From Rhizopus arrhizus (Eukaryota; Mucoromycota; Mucoromycetes; Mucorales; Rhizopodaceae), in the NCBI GenBank assembly GCA_024220505.1, contig JAKZZE010000037.1:1-64000 (forward strand): a DNA stretch of 64,000 nucleotides, written 5' to 3'. The notes under the pieces were generated by a model. That model was not told the origin of the DNA and made no database searches. It saw only the letters and a list, made by a program, of their open reading frames with translations. Shown here piece after piece: positions 21,289 through 31,493 of this stretch. The translations under genes were made by a program, and so were the position numbers. Each line of letters starts with the position of its first letter. Position 1 is the stretch's first letter.

Positions 21289-22140
21289 ATGAACTCTACT
21301 GCTCTTAACTGTCTCTCTCTTGCTTCTGACTCAAATTCTGATATGTCAAGAGTATCGGATATGCTGTTCGTAACATGGAAGCGCTCTTATACTCCAAAGG
21401 AAGAAGATTTTCCATCCAAGGATGCTTATCGAAATGAAATCCATACAAATTATTTTAAAGAACTATACAAGAACGAAGGTTATAATTCCTTGATCGTGTG
21501 CATAGATGATTTTCTTCGAGAAAATGAATGTGAAGATGATGAAGACGTAATTTACCTGGTTGAAGGAGATCGTGCTAATACAAGATGGAATTATGCAGTA
21601 GACTGCGCCAACAAAATCCAAGGTCAAGTTGAAGCCCAACGCTTGTCAATCCTAGATGAGCCCATCCCTGATATCAATGTGGTGCCTATATCACCCATCT
21701 CCATGATAAAATCCTCTCAAACTTCAAGTAATATTATCGATCAAAGCATCCTAGATGCATACTTAGAAATGGACTGGGACTTTAATGGTTCCAAACAAGC
21801 AATTGAAATGTATAAAATCAAATTTACCAACACCTTTTTCGATTACCAATGTGTTCTTGATCAAGAAAGAAAACTTGCCCGACAAAAAGAACAATTGATG
21901 AAGCAATTCGCCGAAGAAGTAAACGAATGGAGTCATTTGAAATTTGAAAAGCCCACACAAGAACCAGGAAGTATCCAAAGATACCTTACTTCAAAATACA
22001 ATCAATTAAAATCACTCATACCAAATGGAAGAATAAATCCAAACATTATGAGAAGAATCAAAGAAGGCGACTACTGGACCCGCAAATTAAAGAATAATCA
22101 AACGTTCGAGGACGAACTTTTCCCCACCCGGAGGATCTGA
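21289..22140 (+). CDS. ORF4 of element B, conserved unknown protein
   Basis: 283 residues, the longest ORF4. Shared landmarks with A and C are a FLRENE helix region, a YLVEGD block, NEWSHLKFEKP, KYNQLKSLIPN and DYWTRKL. The N-terminal about 40 residues are specific to B. Predominantly charged and helical-looking, with no membrane segment. A 126-bp spacer with an A-run separates it from integrase. The stop (TGA, 22138-22140) is the first codon of the 3' LTR. Confidence 0.7.
   Translation: MNSTALNCLSLASDSNSDMSRVSDMLFVTWKRSYTPKEEDFPSKDAYRNEIHTNYFKELYKNEGYNSLIVCIDDFLRENECEDDEDVIYLVEGDRANTRWNYAVDCANKIQGQVEAQRLSILDEPIPDINVVPISPISMIKSSQTSSNIIDQSILDAYLEMDWDFNGSKQAIEMYKIKFTNTFFDYQCVLDQERKLARQKEQLMKQFAEEVNEWSHLKFEKPTQEPGSIQRYLTSKYNQLKSLIPNGRINPNIMRRIKEGDYWTRKLKNNQTFEDELFPTRRI
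22128..22137 (+). other. Polypurine tract of B
   Basis: CCGGAGGATC is immediately upstream of the 3' LTR at 22138. Short, but at the expected position. Confidence 0.55.
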
Positions 22141-22640
22141 AAGAAGACAAACAGTAAATATTTTTTTTGTACCACGCCAGTTAGAAAATGAACTTCTGCG
22201 TAACAGTCTATTTGAAAACGGAGTATCAACTCTTTTGCTTGAAAACCAAAAACAACACAAAATCATAAAATCCAAAAACATATAAATACCCTCATATCTT
22301 ATCCCTATTTTTACTTCACTTCACTTCACTTCACTTCACTTCTTTACTTTTCTTTATTACAGAATATTATATTCTTTTTATCTTTTCTTTATTTTATAAA
22401 CCAATAAAACCATCAAGCGTTCAAAAGAAACCCTTTGGTCTGTGTTCTATTCAAAATACTGAAGTCCCTTGAAGCTAAATCAACTTCATTGTAAACCTAT
22501 TCCTAAACCTCAAGAGTTTAGCCTATTTTAACAAGTTTGATCTACTTAACAAGATCTGGTGGTCACTACCGACAATACTTATTTACTTACAAAAGTAAAC
22601 CCGCAAACAAGCTATATACATAAAAAAAGAAAAATTTACA
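22138..22640 (+). repeat. B 3' LTR
   Basis: Intact 503-bp LTR, TGAAAGAAG...ATTTACA. TATA box at 22281, (TTCAC)n run, internal TGGTGGTCACT at 22557-22567. It defines the true LTR length that is split by element A at the 5' end. Confidence 0.94.
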
Positions 22641-22641
22641 T

Positions 22642-23259
22642 TGTAACACAATGCAGCAAACTTTTGCAGCATTTGACTTTTCTCTCTCCAACTAATTCAA
22701 ATCCAGGAAAATACAAACAAATACGTATGAATACGTATGAATACAGATAAATCCAGAAAAATACAAAAAAATACAGAATATCTACAAAATCATCAAAAAC
22801 AGCATATAATCAGAAAAGCCAAAAACATATAAATAACTTCAATATTTCTTATACTTACTCTTGACTTACTTACTTACTTACTTCACTTTTAACTTTTGTT
22901 TTACTTTACTTTATTTACTTTACTTTTGATTATTTTAATAAATATCATACAAAGTAAATCTCTTTTGTTTTTCTTTTATTTTATCTAATATCAAGAACAA
23001 GAAGTCCCTTGAAGCATATACACTTCATTATAAATCCTTTTTATTTTATTTTATCTTTATTTTACCTTTTTATTTTTACTTTACTCAAAACAGTTTGATC
23101 TACTTATAAGATCTGGTGGTCACTTTACTCAAGCAACTTATATTCAAATCATTACTCTTTTTGGAATCAAATCCTACCTAAACCTTTGATCTTACATCAA
23201 GACTCTCTTAAATCAAACCTATTTAACACTATATAAACCTTACAAACTCCAATCTCACA
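22642..23259 (+). repeat. LTR of a different family (E), plus strand
   Basis: Begins TGTAACACAATG (its first bases were shared with the TTGT target of B) and ends AATCTCACA. It holds the hairpin plus TGGTGGTCACT at 23114-23124. A related LTR lies inverted at 29750. No internal coding region follows, so it is solo or truncated. Confidence 0.7.
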
Positions 23260-23263
23260 ATAT

Positions 23264-23556
23264 TGTAGCTTTGTTGCCATCAACGTCCGGTTATCCTTAC
23301 ACTACTTCCAAAAGAGGTTTAGCCAGAAATTAGCTTTTATTGATTTACTTTTACAACAGCAAATGTTAACAAAAAAAATAGAAAACGTGAGAAAAACCAA
23401 AAACATGAAAAGATATAAAATACTCCCCTTTTTCAACTTTACTTTTGACTTACTTAACTTCCCTCATATATTTTATCAAATAAATATCAAGTTCCCTTTT
23501 TATAAAAACCTCTGAATTATTCATATCGAGCACGAACAAGTCCCTTGAAGACAATA
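23264..23556 (+). repeat. Truncated LTR (family F), plus strand
   Basis: Starts TGTAGCTTTGTTGCC. It is the inverted counterpart of the right half of the solo LTR at 32070-32574. It breaks off at the insertion point of transposon G. Beyond G the sequence belongs to another element (J), so the LTR lost its 3' half by deletion. Confidence 0.75.
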
Positions 23557-23786
23557 TACAGTGCCCCACAAAACCCTTCAAGTGTTTTGCTTTTTTTCGT
23601 TTTTTGCTTGTCACGAAGCATTGAGTACTACAATTGGTAGCATGCTATACCTTATTTGAAAGCTACGGTGGCAGGGTATTTGAATAATGTTTAAACTCCA
23701 AGATCCATGCAATGGCCGCGGAGTAATGACACTTTAAAAACAGACACACACTTGAAGGGTTTTGTGGAATTTTTGTTTAACAACAA

Positions 23787-24798
23787 TTAATATTTAGGAT
23801 GTCCTCCTTTTGCATTGTAAACTGCTTTAATGCGTTTAGGCATACTTTCTATGAGTTTTTGACACTCATTCTGAGTAATTGACTCCCAAACATTCTCTAC
23901 TCTTGACCATAATTCGAGCATTCCGTCAGGCTGCTTTTCATATTGTAATAAACGACGGTTTACGATTGACCATAGGTTCTCAATAGGATTTAAGTCAGGA
24001 GAGTGAGGTGGCCATCTTGATACAGTAATATTATTGTTTTCCAGTCATTCAGAGACTTTTTTGGCAGTATGGATACTAGCATTGTCTTGCTGAAATATAA
24101 TATCTTCTTTTTGAAGGTCATACCAATCAATCGTTTTCATTAATTCATCTTCCAAAATACCAATATAAAAGTCAGAATTGATGCTTCTCTTGATATTCGA
24201 TAGGTATCCAACGCCATACCATGTTAAACAGCCCCACAGCATCAATGAACCTCCTCCATGCTTGATCATATGCTGAACCTGAAAGTCTTTTAACTTGTCA
24301 CCATTTGTCCAAGTCCATTGTAAACCATCTGAACCAATTCTATTCACTTTAGTTTCGTCGCTGAAAATGACCTTTTTCCAGTCCTCGATGGTCCATGATA
24401 GATGCGCACGTGCAAATTCATATCTTTTCTTCATACGGTGCTTAGTCAAAGGTAGGACTTTAGGCGTATGAATTGCTGCATAACCTGATTCTTTTAAAAA
24501 ACGTCTAATAGTCTCAGCACTAATATTTTCACCATCTTCTAACAACTTTCTAGCAGCGTCTGAAGCATTTTTGTAATTGCCAGAGTTGAAGTTTCGCAAG
24601 ATTCGACGACCTAGTAATGTCGAGATTACGAATGGCCTGCCTCCATTAGTTTTGAAATCTCCCAAATCATGGTTTTTTTCGAATTTTTGAAATAGTTCCA
24701 GTACTGACACCAGTCTTCGTTGATACTTCTTCTCCAGAAACTCTCTCTTTAAGAAGTTGAACGATTCTGTTCTGCATGTCATTGCTAATTGGTCGCAT
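23787..24798 (-). pseudogene. Tc1-like transposase of G (frameshift and nonsense)
   Basis: The natural start appears to be the ATG at 24798 (MRPISNDMQNRIVQLLKE, a helix-turn-helix). It shifts frame at an A run near 24672; the catalytic part is in the frame that also opens at 24803. Blocks: FSDETKVNRIGSDG, HGGGSLMLWGC, FQQDNASIHTA, SPDLNPIENLW (about 34 residues between second D and E). TGA at 24045-24047 interrupts between the second D and the E; the frame continues to GGHPKY. Inactive as written. Confidence 0.85.
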
Positions 24799-24820
24799 GT
24801 CACTTAATTAGGTTATGTTA

Positions 24821-26480
24821 CAGTGAGTTAAAAAACCGTTTCAGTGTTTTTCCTAAATATGGTTTTGCTACCATAACTACTGATATACTAAATAAAATGC
24901 TACATTTCATACATCATACGGAAGCACTAGTCCTGATGTATAATACAATATAAAAATAGTATTGCTTTTTCAATATTTGCTCCCTAAAACTTATAAAATT
25001 ACTACAGTCGGTGCACTGAAACGGTTTTTTAACTCCATTAAAAAACCATAAATCCCAGTTACAATTATGCAGACTTCATTTTTCATTTATGCAATACACA
25101 TAAAGTTAGGGGAAGAGCATAATACTTTGCATTTATTAAAAAAATAAGTATATAAACACTTTATTTTATTAATAGACGCGTAACAAATTTCATCCTTTTT
25201 CATTTTACATTTTCAACCCAATCTTTATTAAAAATGACTCGCTCCATTTCCCAAGATACTCAAAATGATTTGAGAGTGCTCTTAGAGTCTGATTTGTCTT
25301 ATGAAGAGATTGCTAATCGCTTGACTCTCTCTAAAGCCACTGTTCATCGATATTGCAAAAAATGGAATATCCAAAGACCCGATAACACTGGCGGACGACC
25401 TCAGATCTTAACTGAAGCAAGCAAGTCCCTCATGAAGAGAATGGTAATCTTAAGACGATTGAAGTCAGGTGTTGAGGTCTTCGATTATTTTAAGGCCATT
25501 TACCCAAGGTTGACTTACAACACCACCCTAAACGCCTTAAAGAGCCTAGGATTCAAAGCCCGACCAAAAAGAAAGGTACCTCTTTTGTCAGCAAAACACA
25601 GGAAAGCACGCTTGGAATGGGCACTTGCTCACAGGTACTGGACTACTGACGACTGGAGAAAGGTTATCTTCTCTGACGAGTCGAAAATCAACGTTTGGGG
25701 CTCTGATGGAGTTGAATTCTATTGGAGTCTGCCTGGAAGCCCATTACAGCCTCATCATGTAATCCCAACCGTAAAACATGGCGGTGGAAGTGTTATGGTG
25801 TGGGCTTGTATGACTTCCCATGGAGTTGGATATATCGGCGAGATATACGACGGCAGAATGACTGCATCCGATTACATCCATATCCTAAAAACCGAACTGG
25901 CAGATACCCTTGATTACTATCGATTAGGAGATGGTGATTTCATCTTTCAGCATGATAATGATCCGAAACACACTGCCAAGATAACGACGACTTACCTTAA
26001 AGAAGAAGCAAAGTACCCAGTATTGCCTTGGCCTTCTCAATCGCCTGACCTGAACCCAATTGAGCACATGTGGAGACATTTAAAGTTGAAATTAGCTCTA
26101 TATAAGCAAAGGGTAAGAGGTGTCCATGAACTATGGGAAAGAATCAAAATTGAATGGGAAACATTTGATAGAGATGTTTGTTGTAAATATATTGATAGTA
26201 TGCCGGCTAGAGTTCAAGCTGTAATAAAAGCTAAGGATGGAAATATTATATATTAGTATTTTTTTACCTAGTTAAAAAACCGTTTCAGTCATCCCCTTTT
26301 TTTAAAATGGCCATTACTCAAGATGTAATTCATAGATTAAGATGGGGTGTATATTGCTTTGTTGCAAAAAAGCCATATAATAACATAATAAAAAAGAACA
26401 CGTATACTCTAAATATTTCTTTCAAAAAAAGGATAAATGTGTGAGTTTCAATTTTACTGAAACGGTTTTTTAATTCACTG
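24821..26480 (+). mobile_element. Tc1/mariner-like element H, apparently intact
   Basis: 1,660 bp, TA at 24819-24820 and 26481-26482. Terminal motif CAGTGAGTTAAAAAACCGTT at the left, inverted at the right. An inner inverted copy of the motif lies about 215 bp inward on each side (25014-25036, 26270-26289). Outside the motifs the two arms do not match. The ORF at 25234-26256 is complete. Inserted in the upstream region of the transposase of G. Confidence 0.9.
25234..26256 (+). CDS. Tc1-like transposase of H (intact)
   Basis: 340 residues, full length for the family. Cut-and-paste transposase. Residues about 5-55: helix-turn-helix (YEEIANRLTLSKATVHRYCK) and GRPQ linker. Then a second DNA-binding half and the DDE core: FSDESKINVWGSDG, KHGGGSVMVWACMT, FQHDNDPKHTAK, SPDLNPIEHMWR (second D to E about 35 residues apart). 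No stops or frameshifts. It shares most motifs with the T1 transposase. This is the best candidate for an active Tc1 transposase in the window together with D. Confidence 0.92.
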   Translation: MTRSISQDTQNDLRVLLESDLSYEEIANRLTLSKATVHRYCKKWNIQRPDNTGGRPQILTEASKSLMKRMVILRRLKSGVEVFDYFKAIYPRLTYNTTLNALKSLGFKARPKRKVPLLSAKHRKARLEWALAHRYWTTDDWRKVIFSDESKINVWGSDGVEFYWSLPGSPLQPHHVIPTVKHGGGSVMVWACMTSHGVGYIGEIYDGRMTASDYIHILKTELADTLDYYRLGDGDFIFQHDNDPKHTAKITTTYLKEEAKYPVLPWPSQSPDLNPIEHMWRHLKLKLALYKQRVRGVHELWERIKIEWETFDRDVCCKYIDSMPARVQAVIKAKDGNIIY

Positions 26481-26820
26481 TATAAAAAAGGCAAACAAAA
26501 AAATAGAAAGTTGTAAATAAACAAAACGTTTTACACAAAAAGTTGACAAATCACATTTTTCTGACGTTTATGATGATTTTTACGACATTAAGATGAGATT
26601 TTTTAAATTCCACAAAACCCTTCAAGTGTGTGTCTGTTTTTAAAGTGTCATTACTCCGCGGCCATTGCATGGATCTTGGAGTTTAAACATTATTCAAATA
26701 CCCTGCCACCGTAGCTTTCAAATAAGGTATAGCATGCTACCAATTGTAGTACTCAATGCTTCGTGACAAGCAAAAAACGAAAAAAAGCAAAACACTTGAA
26801 GGGTTTTGTGGGGCACTGTA

Positions 26821-27349
26821 AACTCGTATCAAAATGGCTAAATGAGCAAGAATTTCATGTAATGAAATGGCCACCGCAATTATCATTTTAAAACCCAATC
26901 GAAAACATGTGGCAATTACGTAAAAGACGATTGTTTAGAAACTATGGCTGCCCTCCATGTGGCATACATGAGCTATGGGACCGTATAGGACACACTTGGT
27001 AGCAAATCACAGCTGAAGAATACCAAACGTCTATTAAAAGTATATCAGAGAGATGCCGTGCAGTTATTGAGGCTGATGGCCTTTATATTGGATATTAAAT
27101 AAACTTGTTTGACACATTTTGATTTCAAAACATACGGCCGCAAAACCGTTCGAATGTACCTTTGAGTTTTGATTGTCCGTAGTACCGTTTAGGGTGCGCT
27201 TAGGGTAACGTATCATACGTCATCAGGGAGCCAAGAGCTTGTAATTTTAGACAATATGTATTATAGATAGCGCTTAATAGAAGTAATATGTCGTAAAAGG
27301 CGCAGAAAGAAAAAAATACGTTTTGTGCGAACGGTTTTGCTGGCCACTG
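26821..27349 (+). mobile_element. 5'-truncated Tc1-like element J
   Basis: The right end is intact: terminal repeat ending CCACTG before TA (27350-27351), with an inner inverted motif (GGCCGCAAAACCGTTCG) at 27136, giving an arm of about 214 bp. The left part is missing; the sequence begins mid-transposase where G is inserted. Confidence 0.75.
26822..27098 (+). pseudogene. C-terminal fragment of the J transposase
   Basis: Reads LVSKWLNEQEFHVMKWPPQ, NPIENMWQL, CGIHELWDRI, ending GLYIGY. It contains two internal stops (near 26890 and 27001). The glutamate of the DDE triad (PIEN) is present; the upstream catalytic half is lost. Confidence 0.75.
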
Positions 27350-27351
27350 TA

Positions 27352-27559
27352 AGTAAATAAAATGTAAAGATAAAAAAAAAAAAAAATGAAGGGATCAGGA
27401 ACCTTTTATGAGAAGGTTACCTGTTTATTGAATAATATATAATAAAATATATGAGTAGAACTGTACTGTCCTTTTCTTTGACTAAATGGTTGGGATATTT
27501 ATATGTAATTTTTTTTTTCATTTTTTTGACTTTTTTCATTTTTTAGCTTCTTTGTTACA
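27352..27559 (-). repeat. LTR fragment, family K (minus)
   Basis: Similar to about 33470-33745 (AGGGATCAGGAAC..., repeated TTTTTTGAC tracts, ending TTGTTACA). Its U5 end was lost or displaced at the insertion of J. Confidence 0.65.
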
Positions 27560-27724
27560 ATATTTTGTGAGTCATGATGAAAGTTCATTATTGTCTACTT
27601 CATGAGTCATCTTCAGTAACTCGTACAAAAGCCTTGATAAGGAACGAATTGTAACATTGCCAAAATTAGAAAATAAAAGATATGACAATACAATCCAAAT
27701 CCCAAGTACTAACAAGTTACACTA
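27560..27724. other. Mixed LTR debris
   Basis: Includes 27689-27721, a 33-bp fragment that is the inverse of the start of the LTR at 31494 (AATCCAAATCCCAAGTACTA). The remainder contains a GTGAGTCAT motif also seen near 34000. No gene. Confidence 0.5.
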
Positions 27725-29749
27725 TAGTAAATTTTTCTTTTTATATACAGTAGCGGACAAAACTGGTGCACAAAACTTTTTTTCAGCTTTTAACTACCAT
27801 TACCTGCTCATGGTAATTGCAATAGTCATGAAACTGTACTAGAAGGAGGATATACTAGTCATTGTAATCTATGTATGTTCTAAGCATGACATTGTTAAAA
27901 CTGAGCGATAAGCGTGCTTTGAATTTATAAAATCTTATATTTTCTAAAAACCGCAAAAGTGGCTAAAATCTTAGACTTTATATAATCATCTCATCTCTTG
28001 ATATCATCGGATGTTCTTCTTTGCATATGCTAATAATATGCGTGTATATCATTTTCAATAAAAGAACCCGGCTCTTTAACTACTCTTTTCCAAAGATCAT
28101 CGACCCTTTTTGATCTAGTGTCGTATCATCATACCTTTGCCATCAATTGCCACCTGGCATGCTTAAGCGGACTTAGGCCGGGATTAGTGGCGGCTAAACT
28201 TGTAGCACAGAAGCGCTGTTATCAAATATTGAGTTTGTGGTATGCGTTGACTTGTGCCTTGTGTCATTGTCATGCTGAAACGAGAGATTACGACGTTTTA
28301 GACCACTATACGCTAGGCTTTTGTGGTATGAAGTAAGCGAAATATATGTGTATATTTATGAGTTCATTATACCATCGTATACCTGACACACATATTCTGG
28401 TCCTCAATATCTAATACAGCCTTAAAACATAACAAAGCAGCCAGCATGCTTCATTGTTTGATCACCGTGAAAAAATCGCTAAGGTTGCTCGACTTGCTTT
28501 CAATATTAGTGTATACTATCTGCATCCATAATGTTCATATTTGTTTCATTGCTAAAGATAGCAGACTTCCAGCCCTCTATTGTATACAATGGCTTGTCGT
28601 GATACCACATTCATCGCTTTTTCCGCCTAATACAGCTGATGAAATTCTTCGATTCCTTACTTCCAGACTCAAAATCTAGCTTCCTACAGTGCCTTCAGAC
28701 TGACAATTTGCTAATACTGTAACTTAAGGTCCTCAAAATGTGCTGAGCATCGGGAGCTGTGTGTAACGGACCTTGTCCAAGCTTTAGGTTGGTGATTGAG
28801 CTAGTAACTTTTCAGACTAAAAGCGGGAGACCTTCATGATCACAAGACATTAAGTTTCTTTCTTCCCTCTTTCTCCTGTTGATTGTCCATTTAGAGATTC
28901 TTGTTATTCTAGAAATATCTGTTGTCGTACGAACTAAGTGTATTCGAGATCTCAGAGTTTCGTTTTTACAGTTGCTTATTTTCTTAAACATATAAGGCTA
29001 GTACTTTGTTATAGTGAATAGGGTAAAAACAAAAGGGGGGATTCAATGGGAAATACAAAATAACTACGGTTTTATATATTTTTTAAGAGCTACTAAAATT
29101 CACTAATATGCGGTGAAATCTGAAAGCAAACGGGAGAGATATGGGGAAAATTGAAAGAAGGCTAGACAAGCACCACATTTTTGGCGAAAATTGAAATATG
29201 CAAAAAATCACTGAAAATGACCTTATGCCTGGGGGATGTCCGGTACAGTTCCGGTTTACATAACATAATGTATATTTTGGACTGTCTTTCAGATGGTATA
29301 TGCCACAAAAGTCGCAGACATATGGCGGAGATACAATGTTGATTTTAATTTTTGTGCACCAGTTTTGTCCGCTACTGTATATATAGCTTGTTTGCGGGTT
29401 TACTTTTGTAAGTAAATAAGTATTGTCGGTAATGACCACCAGATCTTGTTAAGTAGATCAAACTTGTTAAAATAGGCTAAACTCTTGAGGTTTAGGAATA
29501 GGTTTACAATGAAGTTGATTTAGCTTCAAGGGACTTCAGTATTTTGAATAGAACACAGACAAAAGAATTTCAATTAAGCGCTTGGTTTTATTGGTTTATA
29601 AAATAAAGAAAAGTAAAGTGAAGTGAAGTAAAAATAGGGATAAAATATGAGAGGTATTAATATGTTTTTTGGTTTTCAAGCAAAAGAGTTGATACTCCGT
29701 TTTCAAATATGTTGTTACGCAGAAGTTCATTTTCTAACTGGCGTGGTAC
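27725..29749 (-). repeat. B-family LTR, minus strand, interrupted by relic copy 3
   Basis: 27725-27747 and 29378-29749 together correspond to the reverse complement of most of the B LTR (from TTTACA back to GTACCACGCC). It is more diverged than the LTRs of B and lacks the first about 30 bp. The internal tRNA-complement motif is at 29432 with one mismatch. Confidence 0.75.
27748..29377 (-). mobile_element. Decayed Tc1-like relic, copy 3 (1,630 bp)
   Basis: Same inverted repeats, length and damaged transposase as copies 1 and 2. TA duplication at 27746-27747 and 29378-29379. Inserted in a minus-strand B-type LTR. Confidence 0.88.
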
Positions 29750-30298
29750 TGTGAGATTGGAGTTTGTAAGGTTTATATAGTGTTAAATAGGTTTGATTTA
29801 AGAGTATCTTGATATAAGATCAAAAGTTTAGGTAGGATTTGATTCCAAAAAGAGTAATGATTTGAATATAAGTTGCTTGAGTAAAGTGACCACCAGATCT
29901 TATAAGTAGATCAAACTGTTTTGAGTAAAGTAAAAATAAAAGGTAAAATAAAGATAAAATAAAATAAAAAGGATTTATAATGAAGTGTATATGCTTCAAG
30001 GGACTTCTTGTTCTTGATATTAGATAAAATAAAAGAAAAACAAAAGAGATTTACTTTGTATGCTATTTATTCAAATAATCAAAAGTAAAGTAAATAAAGT
30101 AAAGTAAAACAAAAGTTAAGAGTGAGGTAAGTAAGTAAGTAAGTCTTGATTGCTGTTAAAATGTCGAGGTATTTATATATTTTTCGAGTTTTCTGATTAT
30201 CTGTTGTTTTTGGTTTTTAGTGTGGAAAAGTTTTGTATGAATCTACATAGCCATCTGAATTCAGACACTGTCTGTATTCATTCAATTCTTGTGGTACA
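29750..30298 (-). repeat. E-like LTR, minus strand
   Basis: Starts TGTGAGATTGGAGTTTG, the reverse complement of the 23259 end of LTR E, with matching text through the hairpin and tRNA-complement motif (AGTGACCACCA at 29885-29895). The far end is diverged; I placed it at GGTACA but no clean duplication was found. Confidence 0.55.
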
Positions 30299-30888
30299 AT
30301 TTTTTAATATTTTCCCATTGTGTGTGTTGTAATAAATTTTTACTAGTTCGCTTGAGTGTGTTGAGTTGAGGTTTAAATAAACAGATTTAAGTTGTAGTTG
30401 ATATAATAATTGTTTTTATATGAGTTGGATTTGGCTTAATTCGCTTGTTATAGTGATCACCAGATCTTATAAAGCAGATCAAACTGTTTTGATTAAGGTA
30501 GAATAAAAATAAAAAGATAAAATAAAATTAAAAAGGGGATTTACAATGAAGTATAATAGCTTCAAGGGACTTCTTGTTCTTGATGTTAAGTAAGAGATAG
30601 TTTGCCTCTTTAAAAGAATATTTATTTGATAAAAAGAAAAAGTAAAAGTAAAATAAAAAGTTGTGAAGTAGTTAAGAAGTTAAGAAGTGAAGTATTTTTT
30701 GAGATTATTATTTGGAGTTTTTTAAAATTTTGGATTTTATGATTTTGTTCTGTTTTTGGTATTTTGAATGGTTGTTATAACATAAGAGGCGGTTGTTGTA
30801 TAGTGTAAGGTGGTTGTTGTAAACTGCAAGGCGTTCGTTATAAACTGCAACGATTTAAATTCCGCCGTTTTATTCTTGTGTGTTACAG
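30299..30888 (-). repeat. LTR-like sequence M, minus strand (boundary uncertain)
   Basis: Carries the diagnostic hairpin and motif (AGTGATCACCA at 30452-30462, one mismatch) and ends GTGTTACA at 30887. The left limit could not be fixed. Confidence 0.5.
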
Positions 30889-31450
30889 TGTAAGGTTCGT
30901 TATGTTTTCGGGTTTCGATAGGTTCGATATAAGTTGTTGAGATAAAGTATTAGGTCAATTGAGATCCAATAAGGGTAAGTAATTTGAATTATAGGCTTGC
31001 TTGTATATAGTGACCACCAGATCTTGTTAAGTGGATCAAACTTGATTTGTAAAGTAAAATGTAAAGAAATATAATAAAAATATAAAAGGGATACAATGAA
31101 GATAATTTACTTCAAGGGAATTCGACTTGTTTGTTATAAAATAAGAAAAATAGATTTTGTCTTTTAAGAGACTATTTATTCAAAGTAAAAATAGGTTTTT
31201 GAATAGAAGTGAATTTAAGTGAACTAAAGTGAATTGAAATAAAAGATATAGAGATATTTATATAAAAATGAAAGAGAAAAAAGAAAAGGAAATAAGGTTG
31301 ATATTTTTACTTGAGTTAATATTTTTACTTGTGTCGATATTTTTACTTGAGTCGATGTTGTGTATTTCAGTTAAATTACTGAAGTAAGTCGATTTCAAAG
31401 TCAGTTGTACTGTCCAAAATTTTATAGATGTCTTCATCATTCTCGTTACA
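30889..31450 (-). repeat. Solo LTR N with ACAG duplication
   Basis: 562 bp, TGTAAGGTTCG...CTCGTTACA, flanked by ACAG at 30885-30888 and 31451-31454. Motif AGTGACCACCA at 31009-31019. No internal region, hence a solo LTR left by LTR-LTR recombination. Confidence 0.8.
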
Positions 31451-31493
31451 ACAGTAAAAAAAAAAAAAAATTCGACTGCATATCTTTCACCAT

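Larger units (their letters stand above)
5097..22640 (+). mobile_element. Ty3/gypsy-like retrotransposon B (host of nested element A)
   Basis: The 5' LTR is split (5097-5131 and 14733-15200) by element A. The 3' LTR is 22138-22640 (503 bp). LTRs begin TG and end CA. Flanking 4-bp duplications are TTGT at 5093-5096 and 22641-22644. Inside are gag, pol, a separate integrase ORF and ORF4. In a partial reading the two LTRs differed by a single base, so the insertion is young, yet older than A, which lies inside it. B itself landed at the first bases of another LTR (22642-23259). Confidence 0.92.
23559..26818 (-). mobile_element. Tc1/mariner-like element G with 215-bp inverted repeats (host of H)
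   Basis: Arms 23559-23773 and 26605-26818 look like near-perfect inverted copies of about 215 bp, flanked by TA (23557-23558, 26819-26820). Each arm carries the motif CCACAAAACCCTTCAAGTGT at its outer end and again, inverted, at its inner end. The transposase is on the minus strand. Element H is inserted just upstream of the transposase start. Without H it is about 1.6 kb. Confidence 0.88.
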
